DNA from: Barnesiella sp. An22
GTDB lineage: Bacteria > Bacteroidota > Bacteroidia > Bacteroidales > Barnesiellaceae
Direction: 5' to 3'
Assembly (NCBI RefSeq): GCF_002159975.1
Contig: NZ_NFJR01000001.1
Span: 186,001 to 250,000, forward strand
DNA length: 64,000 nt
Shown here: piece by piece, positions 44,962 through 53,669 of the stretch
How the letters are laid out: each line of letters begins with the position of its first letter
How positions within the stretch are numbered: the stretch's first letter is position 1
Translations under genes and position numbers: made by a program
The notes under the pieces: generated by a model
What the model was told of the DNA's origin: nothing
Databases searched by the model: none
What the model saw: only the letters and a program-made list of their open reading frames with translations

Positions 44962-47031
44962 ATGAGATATACACGAATAACGATAGTTTTGCTATTCTGT
45001 TTTACTGCACTCTTTATGCTTTCGGCTCAAACCGAAAATTTACAAACCAAGGTTATCGACGGAAAAGAATTTTATATCTACAAGGTAAAACCCTCGGAAG
45101 GGTTCTATGTGCTCAGCCAGAAATTCGGCATTTCTCAAGAGGAGATTATCCGCTACAATCCAGCTGCCAAAAACGGGCTGAAACGGGGACAACTACTGAT
45201 GATCCCGACTCACAGAACAGCTCAGGGCGAGCCCGAAGGCTCTGAAATAGAAAGCACCTTCGAGCATACCATCGTGCGAGGCGAATCGCTCTACTCCATC
45301 TCGAAGATGTACAAAGTGACTATTCAGAGCATCATCGACCTGAACCCCGGTTCCGAGCGGGGTATCAAGGCGGGAGCCACACTGAAAATTCCACAACGCT
45401 ATAAAAAAACGACCTCGAAAGCCCAAAACAAGACTGTCACTACGGCAACAGCCAAATCGCAAGGTACAGCCGTAACGGCAACATCCACCCCTACTCCCGA
45501 AAATACAACCGCTACGACCGACAACGGAAACGGAGAGTATGTATATCATACTATCGGCGAAGGCGAAACGCTCTTCTCCATATCGAAAAAGTACGATATC
45601 GACATAGAAACCATTCTCAAACTTAACCCCGGCATCTCTCCCAACCACCTCAAGAAGGGGTCGGTCATTCGACTTACCCCCGATACCAAAGAGATAAACG
45701 TGACTATCGAGCAAAAACAACTCTACACACAGTACAAGGTGCGCAAGAAAGAGACCTTGTACAGCATCTCCAAAAAATTCGGGACCACAGTCGAGGAGAT
45801 TAAAAAGTGCAATCCCGACCTCAAGCAAATTCGTCAGGACGACATCATCAATATCCCGGCCGGTATCGAATACAATACCGTGACGGCCGAAAACCCCATC
45901 ACCAGCGCCGAAATCAACAACATATACAACAAGCTGTACAAGAGCGACAAACGGGGAGTAATCAACGTAGCCGTGATACTGCCGTTCATGTTGCAACAAA
46001 CACACCCCGACACCAAAGCCAGCCTGTATACCGAATACTACCAAGGTTTCCTGATGGCCGTAGACAGCCTGAAACGCCAAGGAGCCTCGATCAACGTGTA
46101 CGCCTACGATTCCGAAGAGTCGGACGCTACGGTACGCCGCATCCTGACCAATCCCGAGATGAAGGAGATGGACTTGATTATCGCTCCCGAAAGCGACAAT
46201 CACATCAAACTGATTGCAGACTTCGGCCTGGCCAACGACATCAATGTGGTCAACACCTTCTCCCTCAAGAACGAAGAGGTTTCGCACAATGCCAAAATCT
46301 TCCAGACCAATATTCCTCACTCGTACCTCTACGCCGAAGCCGCCGACCGGTTCATCCGTTATCTGGGCAACCGCAAGGTGATATTCCTCACCCACACGGG
46401 CGAAGAGAACGACAAGCGCGACTTTATTGCCGGACTGAAAGAGGAGCTTTCACGTGCCCATATCGCATACAGCGAGATTCGATTCGACAACGAACTGAAC
46501 CTGTTGAATCAGGATTCCATTCTAACCGGAGCAAGCGGAATCGTATTCGTTCCTACATCGGCCAAGAAAAAAGAGCTGTCGTTGATTGTTGCCCCTATCG
46601 AGACCCTCAAAGAGAACCGGACCGACCTCGACATCGCCCTCTTCGGTTATCCCGAGTGGCTCACGCAGGTACCCGAATATCTGAACGAGTTCTATAAGTT
46701 GAACACCTATCTCTACTCCCGCTTCTATGCCAACCCCTTCGACGAAAATACCAAGGCGTTCCACAAGCGGTTCCTCTATTGGTACAACAAAGACATGATC
46801 AATGCCAGCCCGCAATATGCACTGCTCGGTTTCGATACCGGCATCTACTTCCTCACGGCCATACGGGCCAACGGCAAGAATTTCGCCACCCAGCAGTTGA
46901 CCTCTTCGAGCGACCGTATCCAGACCGATTTCTCGTTCCAGCGCATCAACAACTGGAGCGGATTCATCAACAAGTCGTTCTATTTTGTCAACTTTGCTCC
47001 CGATTTCACGATCAAAAAAATTAGAGAATAA
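44962..47031 (+). CDS. Exported protein with four LysM domains and a periplasmic-binding-protein-like domain
   Basis: After a signal peptide the 689-residue protein has four LysM units: about residues 35-85 (YKVKPSEGFYVLSQKFG), 95-145 (RGESLYSISKMYK), 190-240 (EGETLFSISKKYD) and 248-300 (KKETLYSISKKFG), split by a Thr-rich linker. The C-terminal half (from about 330, VINVAVILPFML) is a type I periplasmic-binding-protein fold. LysM binds peptidoglycan; the second domain has no transporter partner here. Architecture recalls LpoA, which activates a penicillin-binding protein, but this is inference. Confidence 0.85.
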   Translation: MRYTRITIVLLFCFTALFMLSAQTENLQTKVIDGKEFYIYKVKPSEGFYVLSQKFGISQEEIIRYNPAAKNGLKRGQLLMIPTHRTAQGEPEGSEIESTFEHTIVRGESLYSISKMYKVTIQSIIDLNPGSERGIKAGATLKIPQRYKKTTSKAQNKTVTTATAKSQGTAVTATSTPTPENTTATTDNGNGEYVYHTIGEGETLFSISKKYDIDIETILKLNPGISPNHLKKGSVIRLTPDTKEINVTIEQKQLYTQYKVRKKETLYSISKKFGTTVEEIKKCNPDLKQIRQDDIINIPAGIEYNTVTAENPITSAEINNIYNKLYKSDKRGVINVAVILPFMLQQTHPDTKASLYTEYYQGFLMAVDSLKRQGASINVYAYDSEESDATVRRILTNPEMKEMDLIIAPESDNHIKLIADFGLANDINVVNTFSLKNEEVSHNAKIFQTNIPHSYLYAEAADRFIRYLGNRKVIFLTHTGEENDKRDFIAGLKEELSRAHIAYSEIRFDNELNLLNQDSILTGASGIVFVPTSAKKKELSLIVAPIETLKENRTDLDIALFGYPEWLTQVPEYLNEFYKLNTYLYSRFYANPFDENTKAFHKRFLYWYNKDMINASPQYALLGFDTGIYFLTAIRANGKNFATQQLTSSSDRIQTDFSFQRINNWSGFINKSFYFVNFAPDFTIKKIRE

Positions 47032-47034
47032 TTC

Positions 47035-47712
47035 ATGAGACTGTTGCGATATATCTGTTTGCTTGCCGCCCTCGTCACCCTGCAGACGGGTTGGGCACAG
47101 CGTAGCGATTACGAGCCCGAATTTACCGTGGGCATAAAGGGGGGGACCACCTTGTCGAGTGTATCGTTCACCCCTACCGTCACCCAGTCGCTGCTGTTGG
47201 GATACACGGGTGGAGTCTCGGTGCGCTATATCGAAGAGAAATTTTTCGGACTCATTGCCGAGGTCAACTTCACCCAATGCGGTTGGAACGAGACCTTCGA
47301 TACCGACCCCTATACCTACTCGCATACCCTCAATTATGTGACGGTACCCTTCCTCACCCACTTCTTTTTCGGGAACCGGGTGGTGCGCGGTTTTATCAAT
47401 GCCGGGCCACAGATTGGATTTCTTCTGGGCGACAGCTACAAGAGCAATTTCGACATCCACAATCTGCCCGAATTCAGCCAGAAAAGCAAGGTGAAAGAGA
47501 TATATACCATGGACATCGCCCACAAGATAGACTACGGTATCATGGCCGGTGCCGGTATCGAGTTCCGCATAGCCCGCTCGCACGGTATCGTACTCGAGGG
47601 TCGCTACTACTACGGATTGGGCGACATCTTCAGAAACCGAAAGAAAGATGTTTTCTCGGCTTCACATAACCAGATTATCACTATCTCGCTGGGGTATCTC
47701 TATCACTTCTGA
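47035..47712 (+). CDS. PorT-like outer-membrane beta-barrel protein
   Basis: The 225-residue protein has a signal peptide, alternating hydrophobic beta strands (FTVGIKGGTTLSSVSF, VRGFINAGPQIGFLLGD) and an aromatic C-terminal residue (GYLYHF), all features of outer-membrane barrels of the PorT/OmpW-like type. It starts 3 nt after the LysM protein, so the two are translated from one mRNA and may act together in the envelope. It overlaps the convergent holA by 10 nt. Confidence 0.82.
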   Translation: MRLLRYICLLAALVTLQTGWAQRSDYEPEFTVGIKGGTTLSSVSFTPTVTQSLLLGYTGGVSVRYIEEKFFGLIAEVNFTQCGWNETFDTDPYTYSHTLNYVTVPFLTHFFFGNRVVRGFINAGPQIGFLLGDSYKSNFDIHNLPEFSQKSKVKEIYTMDIAHKIDYGIMAGAGIEFRIARSHGIVLEGRYYYGLGDIFRNRKKDVFSASHNQIITISLGYLYHF

Positions 47713-48743
47713 TACGGGCTGTACAGAATTTTGAAAACCAGTTCGCGCAACAGGTCTCCATCGTTGCTCGAAGCTCCCGACCCGATACCTTTCGACCGGG
47801 CATCGTACTGCCGGATAAGGGCAATGATGTCGATACACTTGAACGCGTTGTAGATCCGCATGGCCGTCAGATAGTCGCGTGCCTGAGAGGGGTAACGTAA
47901 GTTGAGTTCCTTGGCTATGCCATTGTCCGACCGATCGGCCGAAAAGAAACAAAGTAACAGATTGGCAAAGAAGTTGAACAGCACACTTATGGTCACCACC
48001 AGCGGGTTGTTCTTGGGATTCTGCTCGAAATGGTTTACAATTCGGGCCGCCTTCGGCACATTGTGCGCGACGATGGCATTGAGCAGTTCGTAGTTGTTGT
48101 AATCTTTACTGATACCCACATTCTGCTCTACCGCCTCGGGAGTGATGCGCATGCTCCCCTCGGGCAGCGAAATGGCCAGCTTGTCGAGCTCGCCGCTCAA
48201 CCGGCTCAGGTCATTCCCCACGAAATCGGCCAGCATCGACACCGCTTTGGGGTCGATCGACAGTTTTTTCGCAGTCACATAGGTATTGATAAACGCCGGC
48301 AGCTGGCTGTCGTACAATTTTTTCGACTCGTATACCAGTCCTATTTTCTCGATACCGGCTATAATCTTTTTATTCTTGAGCGAGCCGTTTTTGTAGCAGA
48401 TAACCAGAATCGTGCGCATCTGAGGCTTCTGCAGATAGTACGATAGATTGTCTATCCCCTTGATATTCTGAGCCTCCTTGACAACAATCAGCTGATGTTC
48501 GGCCATCATCGGGAATCGTTTGGCCGCATTCACCACCAGAGCAAAGTCGTCGACATCGGCTCCATACAGAATGGTCTGGTTGAAATCCCGCTCCTCCTCC
48601 CTCAAGGCATTGGCAATGATGGCATCACAAATCAGGTCGATGTAATACGACTCATCGCCCATGAGCAGGTAGACAGGCTTGAACAACTTCTTGCGAATAT
48701 CCTGCAAGATGGCAATATGCTGGTTGGAATCTTTCTTGGCCAT
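47703..48743 (-). CDS. holA: DNA polymerase III subunit delta
   Basis: The delta subunit opens the sliding clamp within the clamp loader. The 346-residue protein starts with the family segment IRKKLFKPVYLLMGDESYYID and shows the delta-type domain order with an AAA-like fold lacking Walker motifs, then a helical C-terminal domain. It lies 5 nt upstream of amn? No: amn lies upstream of it on the minus strand and ends 5 nt before its start, so both are one transcript. Confidence 0.92.
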   Translation of the reverse strand: MAKKDSNQHIAILQDIRKKLFKPVYLLMGDESYYIDLICDAIIANALREEERDFNQTILYGADVDDFALVVNAAKRFPMMAEHQLIVVKEAQNIKGIDNLSYYLQKPQMRTILVICYKNGSLKNKKIIAGIEKIGLVYESKKLYDSQLPAFINTYVTAKKLSIDPKAVSMLADFVGNDLSRLSGELDKLAISLPEGSMRITPEAVEQNVGISKDYNNYELLNAIVAHNVPKAARIVNHFEQNPKNNPLVVTISVLFNFFANLLLCFFSADRSDNGIAKELNLRYPSQARDYLTAMRIYNAFKCIDIIALIRQYDARSKGIGSGASSNDGDLLRELVFKILYSPYQK

Positions 48744-48748
48744 AGCGG

Positions 48749-49528
48749 TTAATCCTCGTCAAATCGCAGATGCTTCACGGTTGTCCGTTTGTCGATAATC
48801 AATTTCAGCGCCTCGACCCCGATCAAGACATGCTCCTCTACGAAGTCTTGAGTGATTTTCTTGTCGCTCTCGGCTGTCTTCACACCGCTTGAAATCATGG
48901 GTTGGTCCGAAATAAGCAACAGAGCCCCCACCGGAATGCGATTGGCAAAACCCACCGAAAAGAGGGTGGCCGTCTCCATATCGACTGCCATACAGCGAAT
49001 GCGGCGCAAATACTCCTTGAAGTTGTCGTCAAACTCCCATACCCGTCGGTTGGTCGTATACACGGTCCCCGTCCAGTAATCGCGGTGATGGTTCCGCACG
49101 GCTGTCGATACGGCCCGCTGCAACATGAAGGCCGGCAGAGCTGGCACCTCGGGCGGGAAATAGTCGTTCGAGGTACCCTCGCCCCGTATGGCGGCAATCG
49201 GCAAGATGTAGTCGCCCAACTTGTTCACCTTCTTGATACCGCCGCATTTCCCCAAAAACAGAACTGCCTCGGGAGCCACGGCACTCAACAGGTCCATGAT
49301 GGTAGCGGCGTTTGCGCTACCCATGCCAAAGTTGATAATCGTTATCCCCTCGGCCGATGCACTGGGCATATTGCTGTCTTCGCCCAAGATTGGCACGTTG
49401 AAATGGGAGGCAAATATCTCGACATACTTCGAGAAGTTGGTCAGCAGGATATGCTTCGTAAACTCCTCGACCGGACGTTGCGTATATCGGGGTAACCAAT
49501 TTTCGACAATCTCTTGCTTTGTTTTCAT
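48749..49528 (-). CDS. amn: AMP nucleosidase
   Basis: AMP nucleosidase splits AMP into adenine and ribose 5-phosphate. The 259-residue protein is the short Bacteroidota form with phosphorylase motifs INFGMGSANAATIMDLL, GKCGGIKK and CMAVDMETATLFSVG. The start at 49528 (MKTKQEIVENWL) is the family start; the open frame runs far upstream into the divergent gene. It is followed by holA after 5 nt. Confidence 0.92.
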   Translation of the reverse strand: MKTKQEIVENWLPRYTQRPVEEFTKHILLTNFSKYVEIFASHFNVPILGEDSNMPSASAEGITIINFGMGSANAATIMDLLSAVAPEAVLFLGKCGGIKKVNKLGDYILPIAAIRGEGTSNDYFPPEVPALPAFMLQRAVSTAVRNHHRDYWTGTVYTTNRRVWEFDDNFKEYLRRIRCMAVDMETATLFSVGFANRIPVGALLLISDQPMISSGVKTAESDKKITQDFVEEHVLIGVEALKLIIDKRTTVKHLRFDED

Positions 49529-49543
49529 AAATCGATATTTTTG
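49514..49543 (+). promoter_or_regulatory. Promoter for the PD-(D/E)xK protein gene
   Basis: TTG (49514-49516), 19 nt, TATTTTTG (49536-49543), 48 nt before the start. The -33 part overlaps the first codons of the divergent amn. Confidence 0.6.
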
Positions 49544-49591
49544 GAGTAAATTTACAGAAATAATTAGAAAGCACAAATTTTCTACTGCGAG

Positions 49592-50041
49592 ATGATTGAA
49601 CTGAACCTGCCCCCCTATCCCTGCAAGCTGAAACAGGAAAAGGATAAAATCCTTATCTTCGACGAGTTGCGCCGGCGATATGTAACGCTTACTCCCGAGG
49701 AGTGGGTGCGGCAACATTTCGTGGCCTTCCTGGCCAACGAAAAAGGATTTCCTCGCGGACTGATGGGTAACGAAATTTCGCTCACGCTCAACAAATGCAG
49801 CCGACGGTGCGATACGGTGGTCTACGACCGCAATGGTCGCCCCCTCTGCATCGTCGAATACAAGGCCCCGCACATCGAGATTACCCAAAAGACCTTTGAC
49901 CAGATTGTACGCTACAACCAGGTGCTTCAGGTAAACTACCTGCTGGTCTCCAACGGGCTCACGCACTACTGCTGCCGCATCGACTATGCCTCCGGCAGCT
50001 ACGCCTTCCTGCCCGACATCCCGACCTATACCGACTTGTAG
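49592..50041 (+). CDS. Stand-alone HsdR N-terminal-like nuclease-fold protein
   Basis: The 149-residue protein matches the type I restriction HsdR N-terminal domain and keeps a PD-(D/E)xK constellation: E61, D74 (CDTVVYD), E89-x-K91 (IVEYKAP), then a conserved Gln-containing helix (FDQIVRYNQVL). No other restriction-modification gene is nearby and it is the size of one domain, so it is a house-kept nuclease-like protein of unknown role common in Bacteroidetes. It ends before a bidirectional terminator. Confidence 0.82.
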   Translation: MIELNLPPYPCKLKQEKDKILIFDELRRRYVTLTPEEWVRQHFVAFLANEKGFPRGLMGNEISLTLNKCSRRCDTVVYDRNGRPLCIVEYKAPHIEITQKTFDQIVRYNQVLQVNYLLVSNGLTHYCCRIDYASGSYAFLPDIPTYTDL

Positions 50042-50086
50042 CAGCTCCGCCTCGCCCGGCTCGACAAGCTATATATAACCCTATAC

Positions 50087-50122
50087 AAAAAAAGACCCGC
50101 TACGTAAGCGAGTCTTTTTTTT
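50087..50122. terminator. Bidirectional terminator between the nuclease-like gene and tRNA-Cys
   Basis: Stem AAAGACCCGCT / AGCGAGTCTTT (11 bp with one mismatch) with an ACGTA loop, flanked by A-run on the left and T-run on the right. It can end both the + strand gene and the minus-strand tRNA. Confidence 0.88.
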
Positions 50123-50125
50123 GTG

Positions 50126-50196
50126 AGGTTCCTAGCAGAATCGAACTGCTGTAAACGGTTTTGCAGACCGGCGCCTAACCACTCGGCCAAGGAACC
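50126..50196 (-). tRNA. tRNA-Cys (anticodon GCA)
   Basis: The minus strand folds as a 71-nt tRNA: acceptor GGTTCCT/AGGAACC, D-loop with GAGTGGTTAGGC, anticodon loop CTGCAAA with GCA, and T-arm loop TTCGATT between CAGCAG-type arms. The 3' CCA is not encoded. Confidence 0.95.
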
Positions 50197-50263
50197 ATAT
50201 GTCTTTCGAGCGATTGCGAGTGCAAAGATAGAGTATATTTTCCGATTATGCAACACTCTTGCC

Positions 50264-50440
50264 CTATTTTTTTACTCTCTTCGATTTTATTTCTCGCAAC
50301 TTGCAATCCACATCACAGCCGCAGCAAGACGATGGCGGTTCGTTACGATTCTGCACCATCTTGACTATCTTGTAAATAGCGTATGCAAAGGCCATCGCTA
50401 CGATGCCTGTGACTATCCAGGATTGAATCGAGGCACTCAT
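50264..50440 (-). CDS. Small FeoB-associated Cys-rich membrane protein
   Basis: This 58-residue protein starts at 50440 and ends at 50264. It has one membrane helix (SWIVTGIVAMAFAYAIYKIV) and then a short tail with four Cys (CCGCDVDC) and basic residues. This is the pattern of the FeoB-associated Cys-rich family, small proteins found with ferrous iron transporters. Its ATG overlaps the upstream DUF3267 stop by one base (TGATG), and feoAB is two genes up, so it belongs to the iron operon. Confidence 0.8.
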   Translation of the reverse strand: MSASIQSWIVTGIVAMAFAYAIYKIVKMVQNRNEPPSSCCGCDVDCKLREIKSKRVKK

Positions 50441-51072
50441 CACTTTTTCTCCAGAAAATAGGTGTAACGGTTGTCAATATCGTCGACGGTATAGACCTCG
50501 CGCCCCTTGTACCGGCTCATATAGGCGAGCATCATCAAGTCGCCCGAGCACGAGAGCAGGTGCAGCAGCAAAAGAACAGCGACTGCAATCTTGCCCCACA
50601 ACGGCATCGGGAAAAGCAACAGCACAATGAGCAAACCCGATAAAAAACGGAAAGGAGCCAAAGCTATGCGTTTGAACGTTTTGTAGTCGGCCAGGAAATT
50701 GTGTGCCGCAGCAAAGAAGACAAACGAGCGCCAGATAGCCCCGAAACGCACATCGGCTGCCCCTTCGGAACGATATACGAGCCAGTGTATAAATTCATGC
50801 AGAGGTATCATAAGGGCATAGCCCACCACTACCCACACAAGACTCGCCCCTATTTCGAGAAAGAATTGGCTCGCCGATTGGGATTCTTGCCACAGAGCTA
50901 TCATAAACCCGACACCGAAAAGCACCAGCAGCAGAACTCCAATATAGATGGCGCGGAATGTCGTTTTGGGGAGGTTGCGCATCAAGAATAGTTTAATGTC
51001 GCTATACGTAAACGAGTCGATTACCCGATAGCCAGCCTTTTCATAAAAGGACAAAAAGGTTTCTTTATCCAT
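50440..51072 (-). CDS. DUF3267 membrane protein with HExxH motif
   Basis: The 210-residue protein has four or so membrane helices and H92-E93-x-x-H96 (LHEFIHW) within helix 2, as in DUF3267 proteins, which resemble intramembrane zinc metalloproteases (site-2-protease-like). Its activity is unproven. It lies 6 nt after feoAB and overlaps the small Cys-rich gene, so an iron-linked role is suggested by context only. Confidence 0.8.
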   Translation of the reverse strand: MDKETFLSFYEKAGYRVIDSFTYSDIKLFLMRNLPKTTFRAIYIGVLLLVLFGVGFMIALWQESQSASQFFLEIGASLVWVVVGYALMIPLHEFIHWLVYRSEGAADVRFGAIWRSFVFFAAAHNFLADYKTFKRIALAPFRFLSGLLIVLLLFPMPLWGKIAVAVLLLLHLLSCSGDLMMLAYMSRYKGREVYTVDDIDNRYTYFLEKK

Positions 51073-51078
51073 AGTTTA

Positions 51079-53484
51079 CTATATAAATAATGATCCAATC
51101 TGATAAACGATAAATGCAACAATCCACGCCACACAAGTATTATATATAACAGTAAAGGCTCCCCATTTCCAGCTGCCCGACTCTTTGATGACAGCCACGA
51201 CCGAAGCGATACAAGGGAAATAGAGCAGCACGAATACCATGAACGTGAGAGCAACCAGCGGCGTAAAATCGGGAGTACCCGTTGCCGGGTTGGGTTGCGA
51301 GATGCGTTGTGACAACGTGAGAGTTTCGTCCGAATCGTTCTCGGAGTACAACACCCCGAGAGTACTCACCACCAACTCTTTGGCTGCTGTTCCCGAAAGT
51401 AATGAAGTGGTTACTTTCCAGTTAAAGCCCAATGGCTCGACAAGCGGTGTCATCGCCTGCCCTATCCGGCCGAGGTAAGAATTGCTTTGCTGCTCCATCT
51501 GTTCGTGCGGGGTAAGCTCCCGCTCATACGAAGCTTCGGGACGAGGGAAATAGCTCAGGAACCAGATAATGACCGAGGCTACCAATATCACCCCTCCCAT
51601 TTTGCGCAAATATTGCTCGGCTTTACTCCACATGTGGCGGATAGTGGCTTTGGCCGTAGGCATACGATAGGGTGGCAGTTCCATAACAAAGGGAGTCTCG
51701 TCGACCTTAAAGAGAAAGCGGCGCATCAACTTGGCCGTAACGACTGCTACAACGATGCCCAACACATAAAGACCGACAAAAACCAAACTGGCATAGCGTG
51801 GGAAAAATGTACCCACCAGCAGGATATAAATAGGAATGCGTGCGCTGCATGAGATAAACGGGTCGATAAGTATGGTTATCAGTCTACTGCTCCGGCTCTC
51901 GATGGTGCGGGTAGCCATAATGGCCGGTACGTTGCAACCGAAGCCCATGACCAGAGGAATGAACGATTTTCCGTGCAGCCCTATCTTGTGCATGATCTTA
52001 TCCATGATGAAGGCCGCTCGGGCCATATATCCCGAGTCTTCCATAAACGAAATGAAAAGATAGAGTATCAAGATGTTGGGCAGAAACACAATGACACCTC
52101 CTACTCCGCCAAGAACACCGTCGATGAGTAAATCTTTCAGCGGCCCGGCCGGCATATAAGTACCTACCAGCCCCGACAGCCACGCCACAAAGCTCTCAAT
52201 CCACTCCATCGGATAGGCTCCCAACGAGAAAGTGGCTTCGAACATGAGCCACATGAGGAGAATAAAGATAGGGAATCCGAACAGCTTGTTGGTGACAAAC
52301 GAGTCGATAATGCGTGTCGAGCGGGCCTCTTCCTTATCGCCCGGCGTATAGGTCTCGGCCAAAGCTCCTGAAATGAAGCCATATTTTTCATTGGCAATAG
52401 CCGACTCTATGTCTTCGTTCAGGGTAGCTTCTATCTCTTTCACCTCCTGGTCACGCAACTTCATCAGTTCGGGATAGGAGTCTGCCCCCTCCAGAATTTT
52501 TTTCACCTCGGCATCGCCTTCGAGAGTCTTGATGGCCAGATAACGGGGCGAGAACTCCCGCGTGCAGGTGGGGTCCTGTTTCAGCAGGTTTTTCAGCGGA
52601 GTGATACCGTTTTCAATCACATTCCCCAGATTGACGTGAACGTGACGCACCGATTCGTTACGCCCCTCATACACGTCGATAACCGTGTCGAACAGCTGGT
52701 TTACCCCCTTGCCCGACCGGGATACCGTGGGAACAATGGGCACACCTATCATGTTGCCCAAGTACTTGTAGTCGATTTTGCCACCGCTCTGCTCCAGCTC
52801 GTCGAACATATTCAGGGCGATGACCATGCGATAGTCCATATCGATTAACTCGGTAGTGAGGTAGAGATTCCGCTCCAGATTCGAAGCCACCACTACGTTC
52901 ACCAGCACATCGGGTGTCTCGTCTTTCAGATAGCGGCGCACATACAGCTCTTCGGGCGAATAGGCCGACAGCGAATAGGTACCCGGCAGGTCATAGATAT
53001 TGAAGTGGTAGCCTTTATACTCGAAGAAACCCTTCTTGGCATCGACTGTCACACCACTGTAATTGCCCACATGCTCGTGAGCACCCGAAGCGATATTGAA
53101 CAACGAGGTCTTGCCGCAGTTGGGATTTCCCACCAGGGCGATATTGATGGTCTTGGTACTTTTCGAGAGAGCCCGTTTTATACATTCGTCCTCCTCCGAA
53201 GGAGTCAACTTCGACTCTCCGCTGGCTTTGTTGGCATCACCAAATACGGCCTCGGCCTCTTCGGGAGTAATCACTTCGACCAGCGAAGCCTCGCTGCGCC
53301 GCAGCGAGATTTCATAATCCATGATCTTATATTTGATAGGGTCTTTCAACGGAGCATTCAACTCGACAAGGACTGTTTGTCCTCTGACAAACCCCATTTC
53401 GATAATCCGTTTTCGGAATGCCCCGTGACCTAACACTTTAACAACAACGGCTTTATCGCCTGTTTTCAAATCGGACAACCGCAT
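51079..53484 (-). CDS. feoB: Ferrous iron transporter, FeoA-FeoB fusion
   Basis: The 801-residue protein imports Fe2+. Residues 1-75 are a FeoA-type SH3-like domain; the GTPase domain follows with G1 GNPNCGKTS (119-127), DLPGTYSLSAYSPEE and NMFDE; the rest is a polytopic channel with the Gate motif CNVPAIMATR. FeoA-FeoB fusions are typical of Bacteroidota. It heads a three-gene operon. No clear iron box was found upstream; the -7 candidate GAACTTTG is imperfect. Confidence 0.96.
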   Translation of the reverse strand: MRLSDLKTGDKAVVVKVLGHGAFRKRIIEMGFVRGQTVLVELNAPLKDPIKYKIMDYEISLRRSEASLVEVITPEEAEAVFGDANKASGESKLTPSEEDECIKRALSKSTKTINIALVGNPNCGKTSLFNIASGAHEHVGNYSGVTVDAKKGFFEYKGYHFNIYDLPGTYSLSAYSPEELYVRRYLKDETPDVLVNVVVASNLERNLYLTTELIDMDYRMVIALNMFDELEQSGGKIDYKYLGNMIGVPIVPTVSRSGKGVNQLFDTVIDVYEGRNESVRHVHVNLGNVIENGITPLKNLLKQDPTCTREFSPRYLAIKTLEGDAEVKKILEGADSYPELMKLRDQEVKEIEATLNEDIESAIANEKYGFISGALAETYTPGDKEEARSTRIIDSFVTNKLFGFPIFILLMWLMFEATFSLGAYPMEWIESFVAWLSGLVGTYMPAGPLKDLLIDGVLGGVGGVIVFLPNILILYLFISFMEDSGYMARAAFIMDKIMHKIGLHGKSFIPLVMGFGCNVPAIMATRTIESRSSRLITILIDPFISCSARIPIYILLVGTFFPRYASLVFVGLYVLGIVVAVVTAKLMRRFLFKVDETPFVMELPPYRMPTAKATIRHMWSKAEQYLRKMGGVILVASVIIWFLSYFPRPEASYERELTPHEQMEQQSNSYLGRIGQAMTPLVEPLGFNWKVTTSLLSGTAAKELVVSTLGVLYSENDSDETLTLSQRISQPNPATGTPDFTPLVALTFMVFVLLYFPCIASVVAVIKESGSWKWGAFTVIYNTCVAWIVAFIVYQIGSLFI

Positions 53485-53610
53485 ATTCTATCTGTTTAAC
53501 TTTGTTTCCAAATGCAAAGTTCGCAATTTGTTCCGATTTATTGCTATATATCACCCCTATATTATTTATAATCCGTATAAATAATAACATATTTTCACTA
53601 TTTTACAAAA

Positions 53611-53646
53611 CAAAAGCGGACCGGCGATTATTCTCACCGGTCCGCT
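53611..53646 (-). terminator. Terminator after the PurF-like gene
   Basis: Ten perfect base pairs (AGCGGACCGG / CCGGTCCGCT, 53615-53624 and 53637-53646) with a 12-nt loop, followed on the minus strand by TTTTG. It lies 24 nt past the stop and isolates the gene from feoAB. Confidence 0.88.
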
Positions 53647-53669
53647 CTGTTCCTATTCGTAGCGTATGC

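Noticed and set aside
53485-53610. Fur box upstream of feoAB
   Set aside because: AT-rich sequence is present but no convincing 7-1-7 or 19-bp palindrome was found.
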